The position numbers were made by a program, and so were the translations under genes. A stretch of DNA of 64,000 nt, from contig DATGQZ010000017.1 in NCBI GenBank assembly GCA_035303945.1, positions 1 to 64,000 on the forward strand, in the 5' to 3' direction. Numbering within the stretch: the stretch's first letter is position 1; each line of letters opens with the position of its first letter. The notes beneath the pieces are model-generated. The model ran no database searches. It saw nothing but the letters and a program-made list of their open reading frames with translations, and was not told the origin of the DNA. The stretch comes from DATGMS01 sp035303945. Its GTDB lineage: Bacteria; Bacteroidota; Bacteroidia; Cytophagales; Cyclobacteriaceae. Shown here one piece after another: positions 17,622-27,000 of this stretch.

Positions 17622-18630
17622 AAAGAACAAGCCCGTAATAGGGATCAGTATTGGAGATATCAATGGTGTCGGTCCTGAGGTGACCATGAAAGCCCTTTTG
17701 GATAACCGGATCATGAAGACTTTCACCCCTGTTATTTATGCCCATGGCAAAGCGCTGACTTTTTATCGCAAGCTCCTTAATCTGGATGACTTTAACTTTA
17801 TGCAGATCAAGAGCGCTGCAGAAGTTCATCATAAAAAGTTAAACGTGATCAGCGTGACGGAGGAATGTCCTGAAATCATTCCCGGTGTGGAGACTGCGGA
17901 GGCCGGCAAACTCGCCCTTGCTGCACTTGACCAAGCTATTGAGGATCTGAAGGCCCAACATATCGACGCCTTGGTCACTGCCCCTTTGAATAAAAACAAC
18001 ATTAATCCCCCCGACTTCCATTTTGTAGGTCACACCGAATACCTTACCCATGCTTTTGGTGCCACCAAAAGCCTCATGTTTATGGTATCAGATGCATTGA
18101 GGGTCGGAGTAGTCACTGGCCACATGCCTTTGCGAGAAGTAGCTGACCGCGTAACGGGGGAGCGTATTAAGGAGAAGCTAGAGATCATGATCCAGTCACT
18201 GCAGGCTGATTTTGGAATTTCCCGCCCAAGAATCGCCGTCCTGGGCCTTAACCCTCATGCAGGAGAGGACGGACTGCTAGGGAAAGAAGAAGATGCCATC
18301 ATACGTCCGGTAATCAAAGAATTTAAAGATAAGGGAGCACTGGTTTTTGGTCCATATCCTTCAGATGGCTTTTTTGGCATGATGCACCATCAAAAGTTTG
18401 ACGCAGTGCTGGCCATGTATCATGATCAAGGCCTGATCCCTTTCAAAGCGTTGGCTTTTGACAACGGTGTAAATTTTACCGCCGGCCTGCCGATTGTGCG
18501 GACTTCACCTGACCATGGCACCGCCTATAATATTGCTGGCAAAAATATTGCGGATGAAGGATCAATGAGAGCGGCGCTTTTTGCGGCTTATGATATACTT
18601 ACAATTAAGGGTGGTTGGGAAGAAGAGTAA
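17611..18630 (+). CDS. pdxA: 4-hydroxythreonine-4-phosphate dehydrogenase PdxA
   Basis: A 339-residue NAD-dependent enzyme of the DXP-dependent pyridoxal phosphate pathway. It oxidises 4-phosphohydroxy-threonine to the precursor that PdxJ condenses with DXP. The start ATG at 17611 (MSIKKNKPVIGISIGD) is preferred over an in-frame TTG three codons upstream. Conserved features are GISIGDINGVGPEV near the N-terminus, the metal-binding VGHTEYL, LGLNPHAGEDGLLG, and MYHDQGLIPFKALAF followed by GLPIVRTSPDHGTA. It overlaps the M17 gene by 11 bases. The supply of DXP links it indirectly to the MEP-pathway dxr gene nearby. Confidence 0.95.
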   Translation: MSIKKNKPVIGISIGDINGVGPEVTMKALLDNRIMKTFTPVIYAHGKALTFYRKLLNLDDFNFMQIKSAAEVHHKKLNVISVTEECPEIIPGVETAEAGKLALAALDQAIEDLKAQHIDALVTAPLNKNNINPPDFHFVGHTEYLTHAFGATKSLMFMVSDALRVGVVTGHMPLREVADRVTGERIKEKLEIMIQSLQADFGISRPRIAVLGLNPHAGEDGLLGKEEDAIIRPVIKEFKDKGALVFGPYPSDGFFGMMHHQKFDAVLAMYHDQGLIPFKALAFDNGVNFTAGLPIVRTSPDHGTAYNIAGKNIADEGSMRAALFAAYDILTIKGGWEEE

Positions 18631-18671
18631 AATATTTTTGACAATCACTGTAGTATTTGGAAATACTTCTT

Positions 18672-18679
18672 TAAATTTG
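18672..18679 (+). promoter_or_regulatory. Candidate -7 element for yceD-rpmF
   Basis: TAAATTTG matches the Bacteroidota -7 consensus 23 bases before the GTG start. A good -33 TTTG box at 19-21 bases is missing, so this is a weak call. Confidence 0.3.
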
Positions 18680-18702
18680 CGGTCTTATTAGCGGGAGGCA
18701 AC

Positions 18703-19263
18703 GTGAAATTCTTAAGGAATTACGACATTGACATCATTCGCCTGAGAGAGGGAAAGCATACTTTTACTTTTGAAGTGAATGATGAGTTCTTCAGTGAATT
18801 TGAAGACAACAACCTGGTTACACACGGTAACTTAGCTGTTAATGTAGTGCTGAATAAGGATATTAATCTCATTGAAGCACTGTTTGACATAGAAGGCACA
18901 GTAGAGCTGGTTTGTGACAGAAGTCTTGAATTATTTGACTATCCTTTGAAAGCCTCTGACAAAATCCTATACAAGTACGGTTCAGAGGAACAGGAGATCA
19001 ATGAAGATATTTACGTTATCACCAGAGATACACCTCGACTTAAACTGGCTCAGTTGATTTACGAATTCATCCTTTTGGCTTTACCGGCCAAAAAAATCCA
19101 CCCGGATTATGTGGGGGAGATGGACGATGAGGATTTTGACGATGAAGGCCAATTGGTATACACATCTGAAGAGGATTGGGAGGACGATGAAGAAAACTCT
19201 CTTTCGGATGAGGATGCAGATCCAAGATGGGAGATATTAAAGCGTTTAAAGAAAAAAGATTAA
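18703..19263 (+). CDS. DUF177/YceD family protein
   Basis: A 186-residue protein of the YceD (DUF177) family, which is linked to rpmF in most bacteria and has been implicated in 23S rRNA accumulation or ribosome assembly. The N-terminal half has the family's beta-rich core (VNVVLNKDINLIEALFDIEGTVELVCDR). The C-terminal 50 residues are extremely acidic, ending in a basic RLKKKD tail. The start is GTG at 18703, supported by GGGAGG 5 bases upstream, one of the few clear ribosome binding sites in this window. rpmF follows after 18 bases, so they form one transcript. Confidence 0.88.
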   Translation: MKFLRNYDIDIIRLREGKHTFTFEVNDEFFSEFEDNNLVTHGNLAVNVVLNKDINLIEALFDIEGTVELVCDRSLELFDYPLKASDKILYKYGSEEQEINEDIYVITRDTPRLKLAQLIYEFILLALPAKKIHPDYVGEMDDEDFDDEGQLVYTSEEDWEDDEENSLSDEDADPRWEILKRLKKKD

Positions 19264-19281
19264 TCGAAAAATTGTATAGAG

Positions 19282-19473
19282 ATGGCACATCCTAAAAGAA
19301 AAATATCCAAAACCAGAAGAGACAAGCGCAGGACTCATTATAAATTGACTGCTCCCGGCTTAGCGAAATGCCCAACTACTGGAGAGTTTCACCTGCCTCA
19401 CAGAGCTTTTTGGCTGGATGGCAAACTTTACCATAAAGGTCAAGTAGTTATTGAGAAAGAAGTGGTTGATTAA
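19282..19473 (+). CDS. rpmF: 50S ribosomal protein L32
   Basis: A 63-residue ribosomal protein. The N-terminal MAHPKRKISKTRRDKRR is the L32 signature. Only one cysteine remains (Cys near 35), so this is a form without the four-cysteine zinc ribbon, as usual in Bacteroidota. It is the distal gene of yceD-rpmF and is followed 16 bases later by a strong terminator. The common partner plsX is not between rpmF and fabH here. Confidence 0.95.
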   Translation: MAHPKRKISKTRRDKRRTHYKLTAPGLAKCPTTGEFHLPHRAFWLDGKLYHKGQVVIEKEVVD

Positions 19474-19488
19474 TCAGGTAGCGACATC

Positions 19489-19528
19489 AAAAAAAGCCAT
19501 CCATTCATTTGGATGGCTTTTTTGTTTT
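19489..19528 (+). terminator. Strong intrinsic terminator after rpmF
   Basis: A long stem of AAAAAAGCCATCCA with TGGATGGCTTTTTT (19490-19523, 6-base loop) is followed by further T residues. It is nearly symmetrical and could work on both strands. Confidence 0.85.
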
Positions 19529-19684
19529 GCATGCTAACCTAAAGCTTCAAATCTCCCCTGGCACAGACTACTTTGACAACGGTAGATGCTCGAGGTGTAT
19601 CGGAAATAAAATAAAAGTCTGACGCCATTTCACTGAATCAAATTAGTTAAAAGACTTACATTTATCATTCTACTTTGCAATTTC

Positions 19685-19716
19685 TTTGGTGGTGATGGAC
19701 ATTTTAAATAATTTTG
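19685..19716 (+). promoter_or_regulatory. Promoter for fabH-efp-accB-accC
   Basis: TTTG at 19685-19688 is followed after exactly 20 bases by TAATTTTG at 19709-19716, a full match to the Bacteroidota consensus TTTG-N19-21-TAnnTTTG. It predicts a start near 19723 and a leader of about 118 bases before fabH. Confidence 0.6.
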
Positions 19717-19840
19717 AATCCCAAATTACCCAAGCAATCAGAAATAGAAGCATAACTAGCTGCTAATTAAGAAAAAAGGAATAAGAAGAACAGGCATGGC
19801 ATTATCGTTGAATGGTCTTTTATTCCACAACGTTTATTAA

Positions 19841-20839
19841 ATGGAAAAAACAAGAGCTGTCATTACCGGTGTCCATGGCTGGGTCCCCGATTATGTTCTG
19901 ACCAACAAGGAACTCGAAACCATGGTTGATACCAACGACGAATGGATCACCACCAGGACAGGAATAAAAGAAAGAAGGATCCTCAAAGGCGAAAACCAAG
20001 GAACCTCTGTGATTGGGACTCAAGCCGTCAAAGGTTTGCTGGAAAAAACCAACACCAATCCTGAAGACATTGACCTGATTATCTGTGCCACTGTCACCCC
20101 TGACATGCCTTTTCCTGCTACCGCCAATATCATCGCTCATAATGTAGGCGCAATAAACAGTTTTAGTTTTGACATCTCCGCAGCCTGCTCTGGATTTTTA
20201 TACGCCCTGACCATGGGCAGCCAGTTTATCGAAACGGGCATGCACAAAAAAGTTATTATCATCGGAGCCGACAAAATGTCTTCCATTGTCAACTATGAAG
20301 ACAGGACTACCTGTATTATATTTGGTGATGGCGGCGGGGCCGTTTTACTGGAACCCACCACCGAAAATTTAGGTATCATGGATTCTCTTCTCCATACCGA
20401 TGGATCCGGCGTTCCATACCTCAATATGAAGGCTGGAGGCAGCCTTAAACCCGCCTCTGCCGAGACGGTGGCCAATAAGGAGCATTTTGCGCGCCAAGAA
20501 GGGTCTATCGTCTTCAAGTTTGCTGTGAACAATATGGCTGACGTAAGCGTCAAGATCATGGAGAAAAATAACCTCAGCGCTGACGATGTGGATTGGCTTG
20601 TTCCACATCAAGCTAATAAAAGAATCATTGACGCTACCGCTTCCAAAATGGGAGTAGGTCCGGAAAAAGTAATGGTGAACATCGAGAAATACGGCAATAC
20701 GACGGCAGGTACCATTCCGCTGTGTCTATGGGACTATGAATCCAAGTTGAAGAAAGGTGACAACCTCATTTTGGCCGCTTTTGGCGGAGGTTTTACCTGG
20801 GGTTCTATTTATTTGAAATGGGGATATGACCCAAAATAA
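19841..20839 (+). CDS. fabH: Beta-ketoacyl-ACP synthase III (FabH)
   Basis: A 332-residue thiolase-fold condensing enzyme that joins an acyl-CoA with malonyl-ACP to start fatty acid synthesis. The catalytic triad is Cys116 (DISAACSGF), His256 (VPHQANKRI) and Asn286 (YGNTTAG). Substrate choice (acetyl-CoA versus branched starters, important for iso-fatty acids common in this phylum) cannot be read reliably. It heads a run with efp, accB and accC, so fatty acid initiation and malonyl-CoA supply are co-encoded. A good promoter lies 125 bases upstream. Length is standard. Confidence 0.96.
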   Translation: MEKTRAVITGVHGWVPDYVLTNKELETMVDTNDEWITTRTGIKERRILKGENQGTSVIGTQAVKGLLEKTNTNPEDIDLIICATVTPDMPFPATANIIAHNVGAINSFSFDISAACSGFLYALTMGSQFIETGMHKKVIIIGADKMSSIVNYEDRTTCIIFGDGGGAVLLEPTTENLGIMDSLLHTDGSGVPYLNMKAGGSLKPASAETVANKEHFARQEGSIVFKFAVNNMADVSVKIMEKNNLSADDVDWLVPHQANKRIIDATASKMGVGPEKVMVNIEKYGNTTAGTIPLCLWDYESKLKKGDNLILAAFGGGFTWGSIYLKWGYDPK

Positions 20840-20858
20840 ACTTTAATTAATACACATC

Positions 20859-21422
20859 ATGGCAAGTACCGCAGATTTTAAGAATGGCCTTTGCATGGAA
20901 TTCAATAATGATATCTATACCATTACCGAATTTCAGCACGTAAAACCGGGAAAAGGACCGGCATTTGTTAGATCTAAATTAAAAAGCCTTACTACAGGCA
21001 AAGTATTGGACAAAACCTGGACCGCAGGGGAAAAGATCGTAACGGCAAGGGTAGAAAGACGCCCCCACCAATACCTTTACTCTGATGATTTGGGTTACCA
21101 TTTTATGGATTCAACCACTTTTGATCAAATATCCATTGAGGAAAAATTGATTGAAAGACCTAAATTGCTGAAAGAAGGACAGATGGTTGATATTTTGATC
21201 CACGCCGAAACAGAAAGACCATTGGGCGTCGAGTTGCCTCCTTTCGTGGAATTGATGGTGACTTATACAGAACCCGGAATTAAAGGCGACACGGCGACTA
21301 ACACCTTGAAGCCCGCTACACTGGAAACAGGCGCAGTGATCATGGTTCCGTTGTTTGTGGATCAGGACACAAAGATAAAAGTCGATACCAGAGACGGTTC
21401 CTACGCCGAAAGAGTAAAATAA
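20859..21422 (+). CDS. efp: Translation elongation factor P
   Basis: A 187-residue three-domain factor that relieves ribosome stalling at polyproline. The loop HVKPGKGPAF at residues 27-36 places the tip lysine at Lys32, the position modified by lysylation or other chemistry in some bacteria; no EpmA/EpmB-type gene is seen nearby. The C-terminal OB domain includes KVDTRDGSYAERVK, a family hallmark. It lies 19 bases after fabH and before accB. A small hairpin follows it. Confidence 0.96.
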   Translation: MASTADFKNGLCMEFNNDIYTITEFQHVKPGKGPAFVRSKLKSLTTGKVLDKTWTAGEKIVTARVERRPHQYLYSDDLGYHFMDSTTFDQISIEEKLIERPKLLKEGQMVDILIHAETERPLGVELPPFVELMVTYTEPGIKGDTATNTLKPATLETGAVIMVPLFVDQDTKIKVDTRDGSYAERVK

Positions 21423-21429
21423 CATAAAG

Positions 21430-21449
21430 GCTGGTATGTCACTACCAGC
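21430..21449 (+). other. Hairpin between efp and accB
   Basis: GCTGGTA (21430-21436) pairs with TACCAGC (21443-21449), followed by TTTATTGTTCC. It may be a weak terminator or processing site that adjusts accBC relative to fabH-efp. Confidence 0.4.
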
Positions 21450-21506
21450 TTTATTGTTCCTATTTAAATATGCTCCAGGAGAAGGAGCCAACCAAACGAC
21501 ATAATC

Positions 21507-21980
21507 ATGAAAGCCAAAGAGATTCAAGAATTAATAGATTTCATTTCCAATTCAGGGCTTGCCGAAGTGAAAATCAAAACGGATGAGTTCAAGCTATCCA
21601 TTAAGAAAAATTCGGATACCCCTGCCATCACCTATTACAAAGAAGCAGAGCAAGTCCCTGCGGCAACACCTGCTGCCCCAGCCCCTTCGGCTGAGGCCAA
21701 CACTCCTGCGGCAACTCCAACTGAGGATACTTCCCGCTACGTGACGATCAAGTCTCCAATGATTGGTACTTTCTATCGTACACCCAATCCAGATGCTGAG
21801 CCATTTGTCAATGTGGGTGACACCATCACTGCTGGACAAACTGTCTGTATCATTGAGGCAATGAAGCTTTTTAACGAAATCGAATGTGAAGTCTCAGGTA
21901 AGGTGGTCAAAATTCTCGTTGAAAACTCTTCTCCTGTAGAGTACGACCAGCCTTTGTTCTTAGTAGATCCAGCCGGATAA
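21507..21980 (+). CDS. accB: Biotin carboxyl carrier protein of acetyl-CoA carboxylase
   Basis: A 157-residue carrier that holds covalent biotin for acetyl-CoA carboxylase. The biotinyl domain occupies about 78-157 and the biotinylated residue is Lys120 in the EAMKLFNEIE motif. A Pro/Ala-rich flexible linker (about 48-75) connects it to the N-terminal helical region (KAKEIQELIDFI). It precedes accC by 27 bases. Together with FabH upstream this supplies malonyl-CoA for fatty acid synthesis. The carboxyltransferase genes accA and accD are not in the window. Confidence 0.95.
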   Translation: MKAKEIQELIDFISNSGLAEVKIKTDEFKLSIKKNSDTPAITYYKEAEQVPAATPAAPAPSAEANTPAATPTEDTSRYVTIKSPMIGTFYRTPNPDAEPFVNVGDTITAGQTVCIIEAMKLFNEIECEVSGKVVKILVENSSPVEYDQPLFLVDPAG

Positions 21981-22007
21981 ATCCATGTTTAACCTATTCC
22001 ATAGACT

Positions 22008-23360
22008 GTGTTCAAAAAGATATTAATAGCCAATAGAGGAGAAATCGCCCTACGAATCATCCGTACCTGTAAGGAAATGGGTATCAAAACGGTGGCGGTT
22101 TACTCTTCAGCTGATAAAGACAGCCTTCATGTAAGATTTGCAGATGAGGCCGTATGCATTGGTCCAGCGCCCAGTAGGGAATCTTACTTAAAAATCCCTC
22201 GCATCATTGCGGCAGCAGAAATCACCAATGCAGATGCCATCCACCCAGGTTATGGCTTCCTGTCTGAAAATGCGGAATTCTCCAGAATCTGTGAAGAATA
22301 CAATATCAAGTTCATCGGCGCGAGTCCCGAAATGATCAACAAAATGGGGGATAAAGCTACTGCTAAGGCAACTATGGCCGCAGCTGGCGTACCCACCATT
22401 CCCGGTTCTGATGGCCTTTTATCTTCCATGGAGGAGGGTATTCGTATTGCTGCGGAAATGGGTTACCCCGTTATCCTTAAAGCAACCGCCGGAGGTGGTG
22501 GCCGTGGAATGAGGATCGTTAGACAGGAGAGCGAATTCAAAAAAGCTTGGGACGATGCTCGGCAAGAATCTGCCGCCGCATTCGGTAACGATGGCTTGTA
22601 TTTGGAGAAATTTGTAGAAGAACCCCGCCATATAGAAATCCAGGTGATCGGTGATAGCAACGGAAGAGCCTGCCACCTGTCTGAGAGGGATTGCTCCATA
22701 CAAAGACGTCATCAAAAACTTGTAGAAGAAACCCCCTCCCCTTTCATTACTGATGAACTTCGCGAAAAAATGGGCGCTGCGGCCATTAAAGGCGCGGAAG
22801 CAATAGGCTATGAAGGTGCTGGCACCATCGAATTTTTGGTGGATAAGCATAGGAACTTCTACTTTATGGAAATGAATACCAGAATTCAAGTAGAACATCC
22901 TATCACTGAGGAAGTGACTGATTTTGATTTGATCAAAGAACAAATCAAAGTCGCTGCGGGAGAAAAAATCAGCGGGAGAAACTACTTCCCCAAGCTTTAC
23001 GCGATGGAGTGCCGTATCAATGCCGAAGATCCATTGCACGGCTTCAGACCAAGCCCAGGCAAAATCGTCAACTTGCACCTTCCAGGTGGTATAGGCGTAA
23101 GGATCGATAGCCATGTATATGCTGGCTATGTCATTCCGCCCAACTACGATTCGATGATCGCCAAACTTATCGTGAGCGGCCAATCCCGTGAAGAAGTCAT
23201 TGTGAGGATGAAAAGAGCGCTTGAGGAGTTTGTTATTGATGGAATAAAAACCACCATCCCCTTCCACCTGGCGCTGTTGGACGATCCTGACTTCAAAGCA
23301 GGTAATTTCACCACCAAATTCCTTGACACCTTTGATTTTTCGGTGATTAAAGAATATTGA
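22008..23360 (+). CDS. accC: Biotin carboxylase subunit of acetyl-CoA carboxylase
   Basis: A 450-residue ATP-grasp enzyme that carboxylates biotin on AccB using ATP and bicarbonate. It begins with MFKKILIANRGEIALRI from a GTG codon at 22008, which is the only start fitting the family N-terminus. The glycine-rich ATP loop KATAGGGGRGM lies near 160-170 and the catalytic EMNTRIQVEHPITEE near 288-302. It ends the fabH-efp-accB-accC run, with a strong terminator 30 bases after the stop. Length matches E. coli AccC. Confidence 0.97.
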   Translation: MFKKILIANRGEIALRIIRTCKEMGIKTVAVYSSADKDSLHVRFADEAVCIGPAPSRESYLKIPRIIAAAEITNADAIHPGYGFLSENAEFSRICEEYNIKFIGASPEMINKMGDKATAKATMAAAGVPTIPGSDGLLSSMEEGIRIAAEMGYPVILKATAGGGGRGMRIVRQESEFKKAWDDARQESAAAFGNDGLYLEKFVEEPRHIEIQVIGDSNGRACHLSERDCSIQRRHQKLVEETPSPFITDELREKMGAAAIKGAEAIGYEGAGTIEFLVDKHRNFYFMEMNTRIQVEHPITEEVTDFDLIKEQIKVAAGEKISGRNYFPKLYAMECRINAEDPLHGFRPSPGKIVNLHLPGGIGVRIDSHVYAGYVIPPNYDSMIAKLIVSGQSREEVIVRMKRALEEFVIDGIKTTIPFHLALLDDPDFKAGNFTTKFLDTFDFSVIKEY

Positions 23361-23389
23361 TAAACAAGGCTATACCCTCGTTATTCATT

Positions 23390-23428
23390 CCCCTAAACTG
23401 CTCTTGTGGTTTAGGGGATTATTTTTTT
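23390..23428 (+). terminator. Intrinsic terminator after accC
   Basis: CCCCTAAAC (23390-23398) pairs with GTTTAGGGG (23409-23417), then ATT and seven T residues (23422-23428). Confidence 0.8.
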
Positions 23429-23532
23429 GCCTCTATCCATACTACCCAAATAGCAAAAGGTTTACTACACACCGGACTATAATTTCTCCAGCTATTCCTA
23501 TCTGAAGTCTAACCCTAGCCTTTTGGAGGCTT

Positions 23533-23715
23533 CTCAGTCCATTTGAAATCATCTCAGTGCATTTGTAGCACTACCCAATCCGTTTGTAGGCTTCCCAGCC
23601 CAATTGAAATCGGCTCAGCCCATTTGAATTAAATCCCGGTCCTTTTGAAATGAAATCAGTCCGTTTGAAATGAAAAAATACCACACCGTAATAAGATCAG
23701 TTCGTTTGAATCAAC
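23533..23715. repeat. Degenerate 20-21 bp tandem repeat array, eight units
   Basis: Eight imperfect units begin at 23533, 23553, 23574, 23594, 23614, 23635, 23655 and 23696. The core is CAGYCCRTTTGAAAT with variants (AGTGCATTTGTAG, AGCCCAATTGAAAT, GGTCCTTTTGAAAT). Spacings are 20, 21, 20, 20, 21, 20 and 41 bases, that is about two helical turns, with one slot of the last spacing occupied by unrelated sequence. There is no spacer diversity of CRISPR type and no nearby cas gene. Function unknown. Confidence 0.75.
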
Positions 23716-24001
23716 AAAAACCTATTCAGATAAATAAGCCAATTTGTGATGCGAAAAATCCTACTTCCGAGCATGTAAGACGGACCTGCAGCCAAATGAT
23801 TTCTGCCTCAGGCAAACCCACACCAATGATTCTACGACCGTCAAAGCGCATTTCAGGCTGTTTTTATATGGATTTGTTGCATTCTTAAATTTATACCCCC
23901 ATCTTCAAATTGATGAACATTGGGCAAATAATCGCTTCAAATTCAGCGAACATTAATTTAATTTCCAAACCTGTATCGAACAGCCTTTTCTATTTAACAG
24001 C

Positions 24002-27000
24002 ATGATGAAACAGTTTACAGCAATTCTCCTACTTGGCTTACTTGTAGGATGCTCGGCGGATAATGAGAAGGAATACCTGTTTACCGCTGTAGATCCCAAA
24101 GATTCAAAACTGGACTTTGTGAATGAACTGAAAGAGACCGATGAGTTCGGCATTCTCTATTACCTCTATTTTTATAATGGCGGCGGAGTGGCCGTAGGCG
24201 ACATCAACAACGACGGTCTACCGGATATTTACTTCACGGGCAACCAGGTGCCCAACAAACTTTTTCTCAATAAGGGAAATATGGAGTTTGAGGATATCAC
24301 CGAAAAAGCAGGTGTAGCCGGAGCTTCTGACTGGAACACGGGCGTGACTATGGCCGATGTCAACGGCGATGGCTTATTAGATATTTACGTTTGCGCTGTC
24401 ACAGGTATACATGGCCTGGAGGGAAGAAACGAACTGTTCATAAACAATGGTGACCTAACCTTCACCGAGCAAGCGGAGCAATACCAATTGGCGTTCCGAA
24501 ACTATGGAACTACAGCCGCATTTTTCGACTACGACAATGACGGAGATCTTGATTTATACCTACTGAACCATTCCGTGCATACGGAAAACTCCTATGGTCC
24601 ATCAGAAATCCGGTATAAACGCACGGCCAACAGTGGGGACAAATTACTGAGAAATGATAATGGAGTCTTCACGGATGTAAGTGAAGAAGCCGGCATCTTT
24701 GGTGGTGCCAATGGCTATGGCTTGGGACTGGCAACGGCAGATTTTAACAACGATGGCTATACTGACATCTATATCAGCAATGACTTTCATGAAGATGATT
24801 ACTACTACATCAATCAGGGCGATGGCACTTTTAAAGAAGTATTAAAGGAGAAATTCAGTCAGGTAAGCCGATTTTCGATGGGGAATGATGCTGCGGACAT
24901 CAACCACGATGGCTTTATCGACCTATTGACATTAGATATGCTACCGGAGGATGAAAAAGTGCTGAAGGCCTCCATGAGTGATGACCCCATCTACACGCAT
25001 GATCTAAAAATCGAAAGACTTAAATATCATCCGCAATACGCCCGCAACATGTTGCAAATCAACCGCAATGGCGAATATTTTCAGGAAGTCGCACTATACA
25101 GTGGCGTGGCTGCCACCGATTGGAGCTGGACGCCGCTCATTGCAGACTTTGACTTGGATGGCCATCAGGACATCTTTATTTCAACCGGCATTCCCCGAAG
25201 GCCCAATGATCATGATTATATCAGATTCATTTCAAGTGAGGAAGTAGAAAGGCGATTTAACACCTCCTCTCACTTGGATCAGGAAGCATTGGACAAAATG
25301 CCTTCTGGAAATGTCAAAAACTATATATACAAGGGGGAGGGTCAACTTCGTTTTTCTGACCAGACTGGCACTTGGATCAGCGATAAACCACTGATTTCAA
25401 ATGGAGCAGCTTGGGCGGATCTGGACAACGATGGGGATTTGGACCTGGTTACCAATAACCTCCATGGTCCTGCGGGATTATATAGAAATGATGCGACAGA
25501 AAAAGGTTCGTTTTTGAAGTTAAAGGTCCAATTTGCCGCCCCTAACACCTTTGGAATTGGGACTAAAGTCATTGCATGGCATCAAGGTCAAATGCAGTTA
25601 AAGCAGCTTTTCACCTCCAGAGGATTCCAATCCTCTTCCGAACCTATTCTTCATTTTGGATTTGGCGAAGCCACGGAGGTGGACTCACTCATGATCATTT
25701 GGCCAGACCATACTTACCAAACTCAATACAAGATTTCACTGAATCAAACTCTGGAGCTATCCCCGGCAGCACAACGCAATCAAGTGGACTATAACAGCCT
25801 GTTCCCCAAGTCCAATGCCTGGTTTGAAAAAACTTCCCTACCGGGACTAAGTTATCAGCATCAAGAAAACCGCTTTATTGACTTCAATCGACAAAAATTA
25901 ATTCCTTATAAAATTTCAGATCGAGGACCTGCGGTGGTAGTGAAGGATATTGATGGTGATGGGAAAGAAGACGTGTTTTTTGGAGGCGCAAAATCCCAGC
26001 CGGCCAAGTTATTTCTTCAAACGAACCATGGATTTGTGGAGAAATATAAGGATATAATCGCCCAAGATTCCTTATATGAAGATGTGTCCGCTGTGATTGA
26101 GGATTTTAACAAGGACGGCACCAACGACCTATTTATTGTGTCGGCGGGCGGCGAACATAGCCAGCAGGATGAATGGCTTAAGGATAGGTTGTTGATCAAC
26201 CACGGAACGACTTTGAGTAAACAAGAACTACCCCCCTACTTCGAAAACGGATCAGTTGTCCGGGCTTTTGATTATGATCAAGACGGATTTGTGGATCTGT
26301 TTGTGGGCGGATTAGCCGTGGCGAATGATTTTGGACAAATTCCGACTTCCTATTTGCTGCGAAACAACAAGGGCAACTTTGAAATAATAGAAAATGAGGC
26401 TTTACAGAAGGTGGGCATGGTAACGGATGCCATTTGGACTGATTTTGATCGAGATGGATGGACGGATTTAATTGTTGTGGGAGAATGGATGAGCCCGAGA
26501 TTTTTCAAAAACCAGCGTGGCATTTTGACGGAAGTAAGTGATATGATCGTAGACGAGGGGCTGAATGGACTATGGCAAACCATCCTCCCCTTCGATATCA
26601 ATGGGGATGGCCATTTGGATTATCTACTTGGAAACTGGGGATTAAATACCAAGTTTTCCGCCAGTCAAGAGCATCCCTTAAAAATGTATTACGCGGATTT
26701 TGATGATAACGGCGGTACCGAAACCGTCTTGGCATATGCTAAGGAGGGCAAATACTATCCCGTGCTAGGCTTAGACGAGTTGGGAAGTCAAATGAGTTTT
26801 CTGAAAAGGAAATTTACTTCCTACCAAGCTTTTGCAGGAAAGACTATAGAAGAGGTATTTGACAAGGAGCAGCTCGCCAATGCGGAAGTGCTGACAGTAG
26901 ATGAGCTAGCTTCTGGTTATTTGTTATATTCAGGAGGGAAATACACCTATAAAGCCTTTGGTCCTGACCTTCAAATGGCACCCATTACGGCTTTTTTAAA

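Larger units (their letters stand above)
19474..19840. other. Intergenic region between rpmF and fabH
   Basis: These 367 bases hold the rpmF terminator and, near the middle, a well-spaced Bacteroidota promoter for fabH. I see no gene or RNA in the remainder, which is AT-rich in its second half. Confidence 0.6.
23361..24001. other. Intergenic region with terminator and tandem repeat
   Basis: This 641-base gap holds the accC terminator at its left end and the degenerate 20-21 bp repeat array from 23533 to 23715. A 72-codon open frame (23670-23888) overlaps the last repeats and looks spurious. The last 200 bases before the next gene are AT-rich, with no clear promoter match. Confidence 0.6.

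Noticed and set aside
23533..23715. Repeat array as a CRISPR
   Set aside because: Units are degenerate, 20-21 bases with no spacers, and no cas gene is near.
23670..23888. 72-codon open frame after accC
   Set aside because: It overlaps the repeat array, has no family resemblance, and lacks a ribosome binding site.
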